NCBI GenBank assembly: GCA_029939595.1
Contig: JAOZSQ010000019.1
Location: forward strand, 1-32,339
Reading direction: 5' to 3'
DNA from: EX4572-165 sp002254885
GTDB lineage: Archaea > Thermoplasmatota > E2 > DHVEG-1
Length of the DNA: 32,339 nucleotides
Made by a program: the position numbers and the translations under genes. Shown here in pieces: positions 12,176 through 23,300 of the stretch (its first letter is position 1; each line of letters opens with the position of its first letter). The notes beneath the pieces are model-generated. The model was not told where the DNA came from. It did no database searches and was given only the letters and a program-made list of their open reading frames with translations.

Positions 12176-15100
12176 CTAATGTCCTTGAAATTTTAAAACC
12201 ACGAAAACACCAGCAATTGAGGCGATAATCCCTACTAATACCATAATCCAAGGCATACTTTGAGTTGATTCTTCTGATTCCATCATCTTAGTATCAATCT
12301 GTTGTTGTGGTTCTGGAATGGAAACTGTAAATGTTTTCGTTGTAACGTTCCCATCTTTATTGGTTATTGTAACAGTTACAATGTACTCGCCTGGTTCAAT
12401 ATATTGATGCTTTGGTGAAATCCCTTCTGATATGAATCCATCTCCAAAATCCCATATAATCGAGACATTTTCTAATGAACTATTAAAGAAGTCATGCGAA
12501 AAACTGATTTCGCCTGTTTCATTATTAATTTCAACAATTACATCAAGCATATCATTTTCTTTTTTTGTTTCATTTTCCAAAGAAACATAAATTGTGTAGG
12601 GTTCAGACCAAGAACTATTCATTCCATATTCATCCTGAGCTCGTACTCTAATATTTAAATTGATATCATCTGCAAATATATGAGTAAAATTCACTGATTC
12701 ATTTGAAGAAACAAAATCAGACCAGTCACTCATACGTCCATCTCCCCAATCCATTTGGAATCGAATGGTATCGTTATTCTTATCCCAGCTTGAAACTGTG
12801 TACGTTTGCATTTTTCCCATTTCAACATTTGCTAAACCCTGAGGGGAAAAAGGTGTTTCTGGTGGAAGATTATCATCCCCCTCTGATTCAGCTGGTGTTT
12901 CTGGTGGAAGAAATCCACTGCTACTTCCAGATCCTCCAAGATTACCATTGTCATCAGGAGCATCCTCTGTTGTAAATGTGAATGTTGAAACAAAATTTGT
13001 TATATCATACTCAAAAGTAATTCTCCATTCATATATGGTCTCATAAGAAATGTCAGATACAGGAATTATTATTGATCCATTATCTGAAAAACTACCTGAT
13101 GCACTGCCAATATTTGGAATTGTTACAACTGAATAATTAAAAAATTGTCCACTAATATTAAAGACATTAAACTCTAATGAATAAATATCAGTTGGTAAAT
13201 TACCATAATCAAGACTATCATGTTCACTGTTCATATTTATTGATGAATTTAGTGAAAACAATTCTATTGATTCATGATTCATATTTCCATTTAGATCCGT
13301 TGCAAAAAATATTACACTGGAATTGCCCATAAAGGAAAGGTTTGTATTCAAAACCCATGTATTTGTATTATCAATTTGAGTTAATGTTAGATTTGAAGTG
13401 GAGTTATCTGCAAATGTAACATTCATTGAAACGTTAGCTACTCTGAAATTATCTATTACATTGCAACTAATATGTTTCCATGGATAGGACGTACTATCTT
13501 CAAGTGAATTTGTTGAATTTATTGACACTGATGAAATCCTTGGTGCATCAAAATCAGTTGGAAGTTTGGTTTTAAATTGGAACCATTCATTGGTTTGGTT
13601 AAATCCATCTGTTGCGTTTACCCAAATAGTATACACAGTATAGTAACTTAGATTTGTAAGGAGAATTGTTTTCGATCCATTAACATCGTGAGTCGAACTG
13701 TTATATATTGAGTTAATTGATATATTCCAATCAAAATAATCTCCATCTGCATCTGATAAATCAATTGACCAGGTCAAATTAAGAGAACAATTAATTGAGG
13801 CATTAACAGGATTAGAATTTGAAAAAGAAACAAAAGAATTATTGTCGGTTACAGAATTTATTGATGAAAAATTATCACTAATTACTGTATCTGTTGCATT
13901 CCAACCCCATACTTGATAATAATAGTTGATACCAGGTAACAAACTATTATCTACCATTGTATTATTAGATCCATTATAGACAACGATTCCCTCACCTATG
14001 TCCCATGATGGAATTGAATTTCGTTCAACAATCGTTTTATCCGTAGAAGAATTTTTCGTCCAATTTAAGGATATTGCAGTACGATTCACTGTTACTGCAT
14101 TAAAACCAAATGGAATACCTGGTATGTATTGTTGCCGGGTTGTGAACACAAAAAATTCATTTACCGAATATGTTCTATGATCACTTACATTCACAAACCA
14201 TGTAATATTGGTATCAAAAGGAAGTGGCGTAGTACAATTAGCCGTTTTCGTTCCATTTGATTGAGAAATATTAATACTATCTGAGATGTATAACCCTTCT
14301 ATTGAATATGAAAAATTATCTCCATCTGGATCCTGAATAAAAGATGAAACATTTTGCATCCATACATCAATTGAACTTGAATTATTAACAGGAATCGGAA
14401 TTCCAATTACTGGTTTATTATTATTCAGATCTATCTCAGAAGTAAATGTAAATGTTTCATTTGTCCAAAACGTTCCATCCGACACATTTACAAACCATGT
14501 GTATTCAGTGATATAATCTAATTCATTTATTGAACATGTTTTTTCACCATATGATTCATTTAATCCACTTGAATTACCAATATCAGGGCTTGTTTCAATT
14601 GTCCAATTAAGTTTATTTCCATTCAAATCATAAACGAAAACAGATAAGGAAAATTGATTTATTGAAACATTAATTGAAGCATTTGTAGGGGATGCAGAAA
14701 CGACAACTGGTGCTGTGTTTTCAATAGCATTTAATCGGATTTTTTGTGCAGGGTCACCAAATAAATTCCAACTATACCAAACATATGAATACACATGAGA
14801 ATATGAATCAATATATGAAGAAAACATATCCTTTGTGTATTGCATTGCTTGACCTAGCCGCCAATTATCAAATGATGTTGTTTGATTTGCATAGAAATAA
14901 TCCCAAAAAATTTTATGTTGTAACTGACTTTTTCCCGCGGTACTAGATGAACTCCCATATCCATATCCTGTATTAAGCACCATTGCAAACGCACCTTGAT
15001 CCTCTGATTCTGCAAGAAAAGTGCTCGCTCCAGATGTTCCTGAGGTATATCGGCCACTTAAACAAGCTTGACTAGTACCTAGGAAGAAATTTGAATTTGA

Positions 15101-16765
15101 GAGTGTTGAACCTGAACCTAGAGATAATGTGTTTGAATACGAACCATGATCAAGATGACTGATAAGACAAAGTTCATTATTATTTATAGCGTTTTTCCAG
15201 GCATTTACTGCATCTGATTCAGTTGAATAATCCGCATCATAATATCTTCCTAATGTGTTGATTTCATAATCTGGAAATTCTGTATTCCATTCTTCAAAAC
15301 CATCATATTCGCTAAAACTACCATTTCCAACTCTGATTTCTTCCATATATTGTTTTGATGTTGATGTCCAACCAAGATCGCCCCCTAGAAAACCAGAAGA
15401 TCGTAAGAAGGTTTCATTGTTACAATTATCATACCATATTATTTTCTGAATTACATTTGAAACCATTTCAGCATTCCAAACGGGAATTCTCCCAACTAAT
15501 AATTCACTAAGTTTATCGTTTGCCCCATATCTTCCACCACCCCACATATTTCCCGGACTATAATACCAATCACCATCAAGATTGCTGAAATATAAATCTG
15601 ATGGCATTGAATCGTAAGAACTGCCTTCATAACGGTCTGTCATAATTCTACATGGAACAATTTGTCTACTTTCAAGATTTGTCTGCCAGCTTCCACCTAA
15701 TAGAATATATTCTGTATTCCAATCTAGATATGCATCTTTACAAAATTCTCTAAGATGAGATGCACTATCATTAAATATAGTTGTTTCATTATAATAATCA
15801 AAACAAGAATTTATCTCTTCTATTGTTACAATACACCCTGATAAAAAATCATGTTGCTGACGATGAAATATTAAATCTGACCAATTATTTGGATAACCTG
15901 TTGTATCTGATAAATCATTATTTGTAACAATTACATATTCATATGTATCACTTGCATTACAAAGACCTCCAATATATGAATCCTCAAGAATTGTATTGTC
16001 ATTACTAGAACTGTCTAAAATGCTTTTTTGATCTTCTATTGATGAATCCTCGCCTATTTGATAAGAATCGACCATCTCTGAATTCAGTACCAATTCTTTA
16101 ACTTGGTTTGCATCGCTGTTTTGTTTTCTAAAAAATTGATTCGATGATGCAGTTAGTGTGGATTCTTCATAGGAAAATGTTACGGTTATTTTTAGACGAC
16201 CGTAAAACCATAATAATTTTTCAGATGGATTATGCCGGATTGGAAACAAATGAATTGTTTCAACAGGGTATCCCTTCATATAACTAACACCCATTGAAAT
16301 ATAGGATTCTTTTGGATAAAAAGTATCTAGATCATACCAACTCTGATTCTTTTTTAGTTCTAAAGATTTTTGTATTCCACTGAACGGTGTTTCTTCTTGT
16401 GCTGGAAGTAAATCATAATCATTGATATTATTAGAATAATCAGTAAATTTTTGTTCTGAAATTTGGATTTCTTTAATATGACAACCGTCAGGAATAAGAA
16501 TATTTGTGGAATAAAACGGGATTTGAGCAACCCCTGGTTCTGCGGTCACCATACATTCATTAATCTTCGCCTGAATAAAACTTGAATTATCTATTGTAAC
16601 CATTGAAAACAAAGGATTTTCAAAATCAAGAAAATATGATGAAGAAAAAAGATTATCAGCTTTTATTATGTTTTCAGATAAGAGTGGTGAAAAAATTATT
16701 GTCAGTAGTATAAACACCAGACTTATTGCACACATCGTTTTGATTCTCTTTTTTGTGTGACTCAT
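12176..16765 (-). CDS. Secreted C25 (gingipain-like) cysteine peptidase with Ig/Fn3/PKD domains and C-terminal anchor
   Basis: 1529 aa. Basic residues then a hydrophobic helix (about 10-32) form a signal peptide. A propeptide-like region (35-270) precedes the peptidase domain (about 275-680), which begins 'YEYVIVTNNDL'. Catalytic residues are H540 in 'LISHLDHGS' and C568 in 'TSQACLSG', and 'VGRIPVW' near 425 is also typical of C25. About five Ig/cadherin-like domains with 'TWFVNVSDG'-type endings and one Fn3-like domain (about 880-975) follow. Two PPETP linkers, a domain with 'MDWGDG' and a PKD domain ('IIWDFGDG', about 1410-1485) come next, then an anchor helix (1505-1525) after 'SMPWI'. Many N-x-S/T sequons suggest heavy N-glycosylation. 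The start ATG at 16765 has GAAGG before it; a TTG at 16777 is less likely. It may cleave peptides or mature neighbouring surface proteins. Confidence 0.87.
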   Translation of the reverse strand: MSHTKKRIKTMCAISLVFILLTIIFSPLLSENIIKADNLFSSSYFLDFENPLFSMVTIDNSSFIQAKINECMVTAEPGVAQIPFYSTNILIPDGCHIKEIQISEQKFTDYSNNINDYDLLPAQEETPFSGIQKSLELKKNQSWYDLDTFYPKESYISMGVSYMKGYPVETIHLFPIRHNPSEKLLWFYGRLKITVTFSYEESTLTASSNQFFRKQNSDANQVKELVLNSEMVDSYQIGEDSSIEDQKSILDSSSNDNTILEDSYIGGLCNASDTYEYVIVTNNDLSDTTGYPNNWSDLIFHRQQHDFLSGCIVTIEEINSCFDYYNETTIFNDSASHLREFCKDAYLDWNTEYILLGGSWQTNLESRQIVPCRIMTDRYEGSSYDSMPSDLYFSNLDGDWYYSPGNMWGGGRYGANDKLSELLVGRIPVWNAEMVSNVIQKIIWYDNCNNETFLRSSGFLGGDLGWTSTSKQYMEEIRVGNGSFSEYDGFEEWNTEFPDYEINTLGRYYDADYSTESDAVNAWKNAINNNELCLISHLDHGSYSNTLSLGSGSTLSNSNFFLGTSQACLSGRYTSGTSGASTFLAESEDQGAFAMVLNTGYGYGSSSSTAGKSQLQHKIFWDYFYANQTTSFDNWRLGQAMQYTKDMFSSYIDSYSHVYSYVWYSWNLFGDPAQKIRLNAIENTAPVVVSASPTNASINVSINQFSLSVFVYDLNGNKLNWTIETSPDIGNSSGLNESYGEKTCSINELDYITEYTWFVNVSDGTFWTNETFTFTSEIDLNNNKPVIGIPIPVNNSSSIDVWMQNVSSFIQDPDGDNFSYSIEGLYISDSINISQSNGTKTANCTTPLPFDTNITWFVNVSDHRTYSVNEFFVFTTRQQYIPGIPFGFNAVTVNRTAISLNWTKNSSTDKTIVERNSIPSWDIGEGIVVYNGSNNTMVDNSLLPGINYYYQVWGWNATDTVISDNFSSINSVTDNNSFVSFSNSNPVNASINCSLNLTWSIDLSDADGDYFDWNISINSIYNSSTHDVNGSKTILLTNLSYYTVYTIWVNATDGFNQTNEWFQFKTKLPTDFDAPRISSVSINSTNSLEDSTSYPWKHISCNVIDNFRVANVSMNVTFADNSTSNLTLTQIDNTNTWVLNTNLSFMGNSSVIFFATDLNGNMNHESIELFSLNSSINMNSEHDSLDYGNLPTDIYSLEFNVFNISGQFFNYSVVTIPNIGSASGSFSDNGSIIIPVSDISYETIYEWRITFEYDITNFVSTFTFTTEDAPDDNGNLGGSGSSSGFLPPETPAESEGDDNLPPETPFSPQGLANVEMGKMQTYTVSSWDKNNDTIRFQMDWGDGRMSDWSDFVSSNESVNFTHIFADDINLNIRVRAQDEYGMNSSWSEPYTIYVSLENETKKENDMLDVIVEINNETGEISFSHDFFNSSLENVSIIWDFGDGFISEGISPKHQYIEPGEYIVTVTITNKDGNVTTKTFTVSIPEPQQQIDTKMMESEESTQSMPWIMVLVGIIASIAGVFVVLKFQGH

Positions 16766-17315
16766 ACTTTCCTTCAACCTTCATTTGCTAGAGATCAAAG
16801 TAAAAAGAGGGAATCAAATCTACCAGATATCAAGAGATAATAGACACCAATTCTTTATCCATGAACCATAGTTTCTGTCGATATATCTTAAATGTTAAGA
16901 TTCACCTTCATTTCCACCAGACCATGAGACATTGTGTCATTTTTACTATTTAAAACAGGGTTGAAAAGGATACGAAATGTAAAAATGTCAAAATTAAATT
17001 AAATCTATTTCATACAACTATAATTTAATTATTCATGCAATTCAATATTTATATAATATCTTATTTTATCTGCCAATTTTAATAATTTACCACTTAATTA
17101 ATTTTATTTTAAATAAACTATTATAATATAAAAACAAATAATTTAACTTACTTGATACGTTTTAACAATTTTAATGAATATTTATTAACCTAAGAATTTG
17201 TATTTTTTAGCAATGCTTATTAATGAAATTATGCTTCCGTTTTATATCATCTAATTGTAGACTGAAACCTAATAAATTTGGTTTTATTAGTATTATTTAG
17301 GAGGATGAGGAAAAG
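16766..17315. promoter_or_regulatory. Divergent promoter region between the peptidase and the giant surface-protein operon
   Basis: 550 bases without a gene, very A/T-rich from 16980 to 17240. Rightward, TTTATATC (17241-17248) is a good TATA box, predicting a start near 17270. CTAATAAA-TTTGGT-TTTATTAG (17269-17290), an 8-bp perfect hairpin, would therefore form the very 5' end of the mRNA. GGAGGATGAGG (17300-17310) is a strong ribosome site for the ATG at 17316. Leftward, the signals are less clear: a palindrome ATCTTAA-ATG-TTAAGAT (16885-16901) overlaps a possible TATA near 16882-16890 and could be an operator. I find no RNA gene here. Confidence 0.55.
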
Positions 17316-20300
17316 ATGGGTATTCAAAATTTATCAATAACGTGTGAAAAGAAGCTGATGACATTTTCAATAGCAATAATGTTACTCCTTGTAACATTTT
17401 CTGTTTTAATAATACCTACAGTTAGCGCAAATGACAATTCTGTTAATATACACATGACATCAATGGATTCAAATCAAAATATAATTAATGAAATAGATGC
17501 AGGAGAAAATATATTTATTGTTGTCAATTTTAATCCAGGCAATGAAAATATGACGATGTATAATGTTTCATTGTTAACATTTAATGAATCAGAATTGGGA
17601 ATGGCAAATGCAATTTTACAATTTGATCAAAATAATTGGCCAATAAATCAATCATATCAGGTTCATAATGAAACGGGTACAATCACTAACATTAATGCAT
17701 CAGGAAATCATAGTGGAAATAGAACTGCATTTTACGTTAATCTTTCTTTGAATTCAACATATTGCGGGTTATTATATGTCAATGTTAGTAATGTTGAAGC
17801 TTGGGAGAATAATTCAGTGTTTTCAACAATTGTTTATAGTGGAAATATTACCCTCAGCATTCATCCTAAAGCCCCTTTAAATATTTCATCTGAATCCATA
17901 AATTCCTCTGCTGTAAATCTTTCTTTTTCAAAAGAGGTTAGTGCAAATAAGATATTCATTGAAAGAAATGCTTCCGGAGTTACTAATTGGATTCGAGGTA
18001 GCGGAGATGTAATTTATAATGGAACCGAAAGTTCATGTATTGATAATGATTTAAATCCTGAAACAACCTACTACTATCAAGCTTGGACATGGAATGAAAC
18101 AAATAGATTGTATAGCTTACAGAATATTTCAACCTCTATGACAACATCCAGTGAAGGCATCTATATTAATGGTACTGTTGTAAACTTTTCAAATAGTGAA
18201 CCAATCCAAGGTGCAGAAGTAAGTGCATTTAAATTTGATTTTGATCAAGGAGAAGGTGGAGGCCCTATGGGATTTAACAGCATTACTGATTCATCGGGTT
18301 ATTTTGAATTAAACGTTTCAGAGGGAGGTCCAGGCGATTATGAGTTTGAAATTAGTAACTCTGGTTATGTAAATTATATGAAATGGGATTTGCATTTAAA
18401 TAGCGACCAATATTATGAGATGGGAGAAATTCTTCTCCCTAAATTATTCACTACAAGCAATGAAGCTGTAATCAAAGGTTATATTAAGAATGATACAACT
18501 GGTTTAGCAGATACTGAAGTGATGCTTTTAAACATGAATTTCAACTATATGCCTGACATGGAGAACATGGATGAGGATATGGAAAAAAATACAACAACTA
18601 ATGAAACAGGTTATTTTGAAATTAATGCAAGTTTTCCAAGCACATATAGTTTAATTGCCTTTAAAGATGGATATTATGCAAAAGTAAATGGTACTTATTT
18701 AATTCAAAATGAAAACCAAGTCAACTGGACAAATATTTCATTAAGTCCTGCACTACCCGATGAATTAAATGTTACTCTTGACTTTACAGATCTTGATGAT
18801 GTAACAATTTCAGTTAATCGAACAATTCGTGCAACAGCACCAGTTCTTCGATATTCTCTGGATATTATACCTGAGATTGGCAATAGCAATGGAATAGTAA
18901 GTAGCTCTGAGGTATCCGATTACTTAGAGTTTCTAACTATGTATGGTCCAGGTTTTGATAAGGGCGATGAAGAAGAAAATTCAGGTCCGCCAGAAGATGA
19001 AGGAGAAAAAATGGGTGGTCCTGAATTTCTTGCATTACCAATGCAAATATTGCTTGATAGTTCCACTTTTGATAAATATATTTCAGGGTCTCACAATGGA
19101 ACACTTGATAATATTGCTGGTACAAATGCAAGTGACAACTCATCAATTTATTATAATGCAACATTTAATATCACACTTGATGGGAAAATACCAAATCAAT
19201 TAGAACATATATTTAATGTTACAACTGAACATAATAATACAATACTATTGAATTTAAGTGTTATATTTAATGATTTTTATAACATTACAGAAACTGAATC
19301 CAGTACTAAAGTAACACTTTCAAATACAACAACGAATCTTTCAATAATTCCTGGTGAAAACAATAGTCTAGATGCATATGCTTTTGCGAATATTACATTA
19401 GATTTGAATCAAAGCAGTTATTCACTACCAATTATTGAAACACCAACTTGGAATATTACAGACACATGGTGCTTTAGCAAAACAAGTGCAGGACCATCCA
19501 TTGAAGAAACATATACAATTAATGGAAAACCATTACGAAATTGGGATCGTCATCAATTTTATATAGGCAGCGAAGAAGCACGATACTTATGTTATTTATT
19601 ACAAATGGAAAATAATACAATTAATGAAATGAAATTTGTAACAATTAATGATCTTGAATGGTTAAATGTTTCAAATAATGGATTTATTGATATTCTCATA
19701 AATGACATTGATTTCCCATTATATGATGGGAAAACTTGGCAGGCCTATACTTGGTGGGGAAAACCTTCACAAGCAACAGTTATATCAACTTCAACTGAAA
19801 AAACAACTGACAATGGTACATTTAATGATTGTGTATTAATTAACTATTCTAATCAGAGTGGGCTTATTGGACAACAATGGTTTTCTCCAACAGTAAAATT
19901 CTTTGTAAATCGAACACAAAATATTAGTGAAAGTCAAAATATATCATGGAATTTAAAAGATTATTCGCATGCCCCTTTCTTTCAAACTGTAACAATTGGC
20001 AATATTACAAATGGACAAGGAAAAATTACTGAAATCTATGCAAATATAACTCTTAACACAACAAGATTTTATAATTTTTATAATGGTCCTACTGATTTTA
20101 TTTTAGAAGGCCCATTTTACAAAGAGAGTTTTGATGGTCCCCCAACTCATATTACTTGGATTCATGAAGGAGAATCATTAAGAAATTTGGATAATTCCAA
20201 CCCTTATCCATATGTAAATGTTTCATATGATGGAGGGCTTATTAACGCAAGTGGTGTAAACGGCCCATACGCCGGTAATCTTGAACTTCGCATGCAGAGT

Positions 20301-23300
20301 CAATGGGGCCCAGGTGAAATGATAGGTTATTACTCATTTGAGGTTGATAATGAGGTTGGTGATTTCATTGCCCCTGCTGTCAGAATCGTAAATATTTCTT
20401 CATTTGGAAATGATACAAATGGAGATTCACAATATGATTATCTTACAGTAAATGTTACCATTAATTCATCTCAATCAGGCACATATAGAGTTCATTCAGG
20501 ATTAGATAAGGTCATACAAATGATGGGTTGGGAAGAATGGCGATGGATTACTGGTACTGGAACAGATTCTTTTTCAATGAGTGCAGGCACTCAGAAAACA
20601 ATTCAGCTAAATTACAATGGACATGAGATATATGAACAGGGATACGATGGCCCATATAAACTACATCTAGAAGTTATGGATGATGTTAATTTTACTCAAG
20701 TAGCTAGAAATGAAACAGATATAGGCACTGGAATCCTATATGCTGATTTTACTACACCTTCTGTTTATTTCAATAAATCCTATTTCAATCAAACTGGATT
20801 TCATGATTTCATAAATAATAGTGGTTATTTCACGGTTAATGCATCTATTATTGTAGGAGATAATAACTCAGCAGGAGATTATGAATTATGTGGTGGTGTT
20901 CATTTTGGAAACATCAGTAATCCATATGAATGGGGTGATTTTATAACTGGAAGATGTGATAATCAAATATCCCTATCATTTGGTGAAAATATCATACCAT
21001 TAAATTTTGATTTGTCAGAACTTACCAATAGATTATCTGAACAATCTGGAAATCATACATTAAAAATATCACTTGACCTAAGTGAACGTATTGGAGATTG
21101 GGTTGGTGCCCATATTGATCAGATCGAGTATTTCACTAACAATTATTCTTCTGGCGAGTTACCTGAACCTCCAATCTCACTTGTGATTTATAATGATACA
21201 ACAATTGAAAGTGGTGATTATTTACAAATTACTGCTTATCTAAATATTTCTTCAGATGATTTTTCCAATCAAACATATGATTTACATGGTGGTGTTCATT
21301 ATAATAACAGTGGTGAATGGTGGTTTATTGCAGGCATGGGTAAAAATATCGATATTGGATCGCCAGGTAATTATAGTGTTAGTTTAAATTTCAGTGGAAT
21401 GGAAATTGCTAGTAGTGGCCAAAATGGTCCTTATATGATCTGGATGGGACTTGATAGCTGGCCAGATCACAACATGATAACAAATGATGAGTATTATACG
21501 GGTTTCTATAATGCTCAAACAGATTTTGTTACACCCGAGGTTCAATTTATCGATGAAAATACATCCGCAGAGATTAATGGATCTGATTTCTTTACAGTCA
21601 ATGTTTCAATAAATGTTAGTAAAACTGGTTACTACCATATTAACGGGGGTGTTCATTATATCGAAAATATGGGAAATTGGGACAACTGGGTATTTATTGC
21701 TGGAACTGGTGAGGAATATTACCTCACCCAAAATACAAATATTTCAATTAACTTTGATCAAGGAATGATTCGAGATGGTCTCCCTCCAGATTATAACGGC
21801 CCATTAGTGATTCATATGGGAATAGAAAACTCATCAAATTGGCAACATATCGATCATATGGAATATCAAACAAATCAACAATTTAATGAAAATGCATTTA
21901 GTGAAGCAGCAGTTGTTATCAACAGTACAACCTACTTCATCAACAGTGAGGGGAATCTTCAGGTTAATTTAACATATTATGCTGCTTCTACATCAAACTA
22001 CAACGTTCATGGTGGAGTTCATGATTCTAATTGGTGGTTCATTACCGGAATTTGGAATGGTGATATGGAATTAATTCAAGGAGAGCATATTTTAAACATT
22101 AACTTTAGTGGATCAGAGATATTCAATAGTATGATAAACGGACCATATACAATATGGTTAGGAATTGAAACAACCTCTGATGATCATCGTTTAATTGCCA
22201 ATCGAGAGATTCAAGATATTAATTATCTATATGATCAGTTCTCAGGAGCATCTTCAGGAGTCCGGATTAAAAGAGAAAACATGAGTGATGGAGATGTTGA
22301 TTACATGAATAGTACAGGCAATAATACATATGTAACTGTTAATGTCACATTTAATGTAAACGAAGGTGCTGGAACATATTGGCTCGATAGTGGATTGAAT
22401 TATGTTCAAAATAATAATTGGGAGTTTATTACTGGAACAGGTAAAGAAATAACTCTTTCAGAAGGAAATCAAACAATTCCCATCAATTTTAATGCAGGAG
22501 ACATATATTCAAGTGGAAGAAGCGGTACTTTCAAGGTATGGATTGGACTTAGAGATATTTCAACTTGGATGGATATTGACAATTATGAATATACTACACA
22601 ATTCTATTCATCTGGTGACGCGCCTCCGCCCCCTGTTCAATTTGTAGAAAAGGCAGATGGAATCCCAAGTTTAGCTTATATCAATGGGACAGATTTCTTT
22701 ACAGTTAACGTTACATTAAATGTCTCTGATTCAAGTTATGCAGGAAATTATGATCTACATGGGGGAATAAATTTCTGGAATAATGGATGGTGGCAACATA
22801 TTACTGGTACAGGTGAATGGGTTGAACTAGAAGAAGGATTGAACAATGAAACATTAAACTTTAATGTTGGAATGATTCAATCTGAACTTCCAGAAGGATA
22901 TAACAATAATCTAAGTATATGGATTGGAATTAATGATATAAATACCTGGGAAGAAATAACACACCATGAATATATTACAAAGACATATCAAAAAAATGAT
23001 TTCCCAGGGTCAAAAATGACCATCACAGGTATTAACGATTCAGTGTGGGGTGAAAATTTTACAATCAATGTAACCTTAAATGCTTCAAGCAATTCATACT
23101 TTAATAATTGTGAAATTCATGGTGGTCTTAATTGGATTGATTCATCAAATGGATGGGATGAATGGAGATTTATAACTGGATTCCATCAAGAAATAACTAT
23201 CACAGAAAATGGTACAATCTCATGTAATTTTAGTTCAGGTGATGTATATAATGCTCTACAAGGTCAAACAAATAAACAATTAACTGCCTGGATATCTGTT

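Noticed and set aside
14746..15057. Open frames of 60-90 codons opposite the large surface genes and other coding regions
   Set aside because: They lie inside well-supported genes in other frames, lack ribosome sites and domain patterns, and are expected by chance in genes with biased composition.
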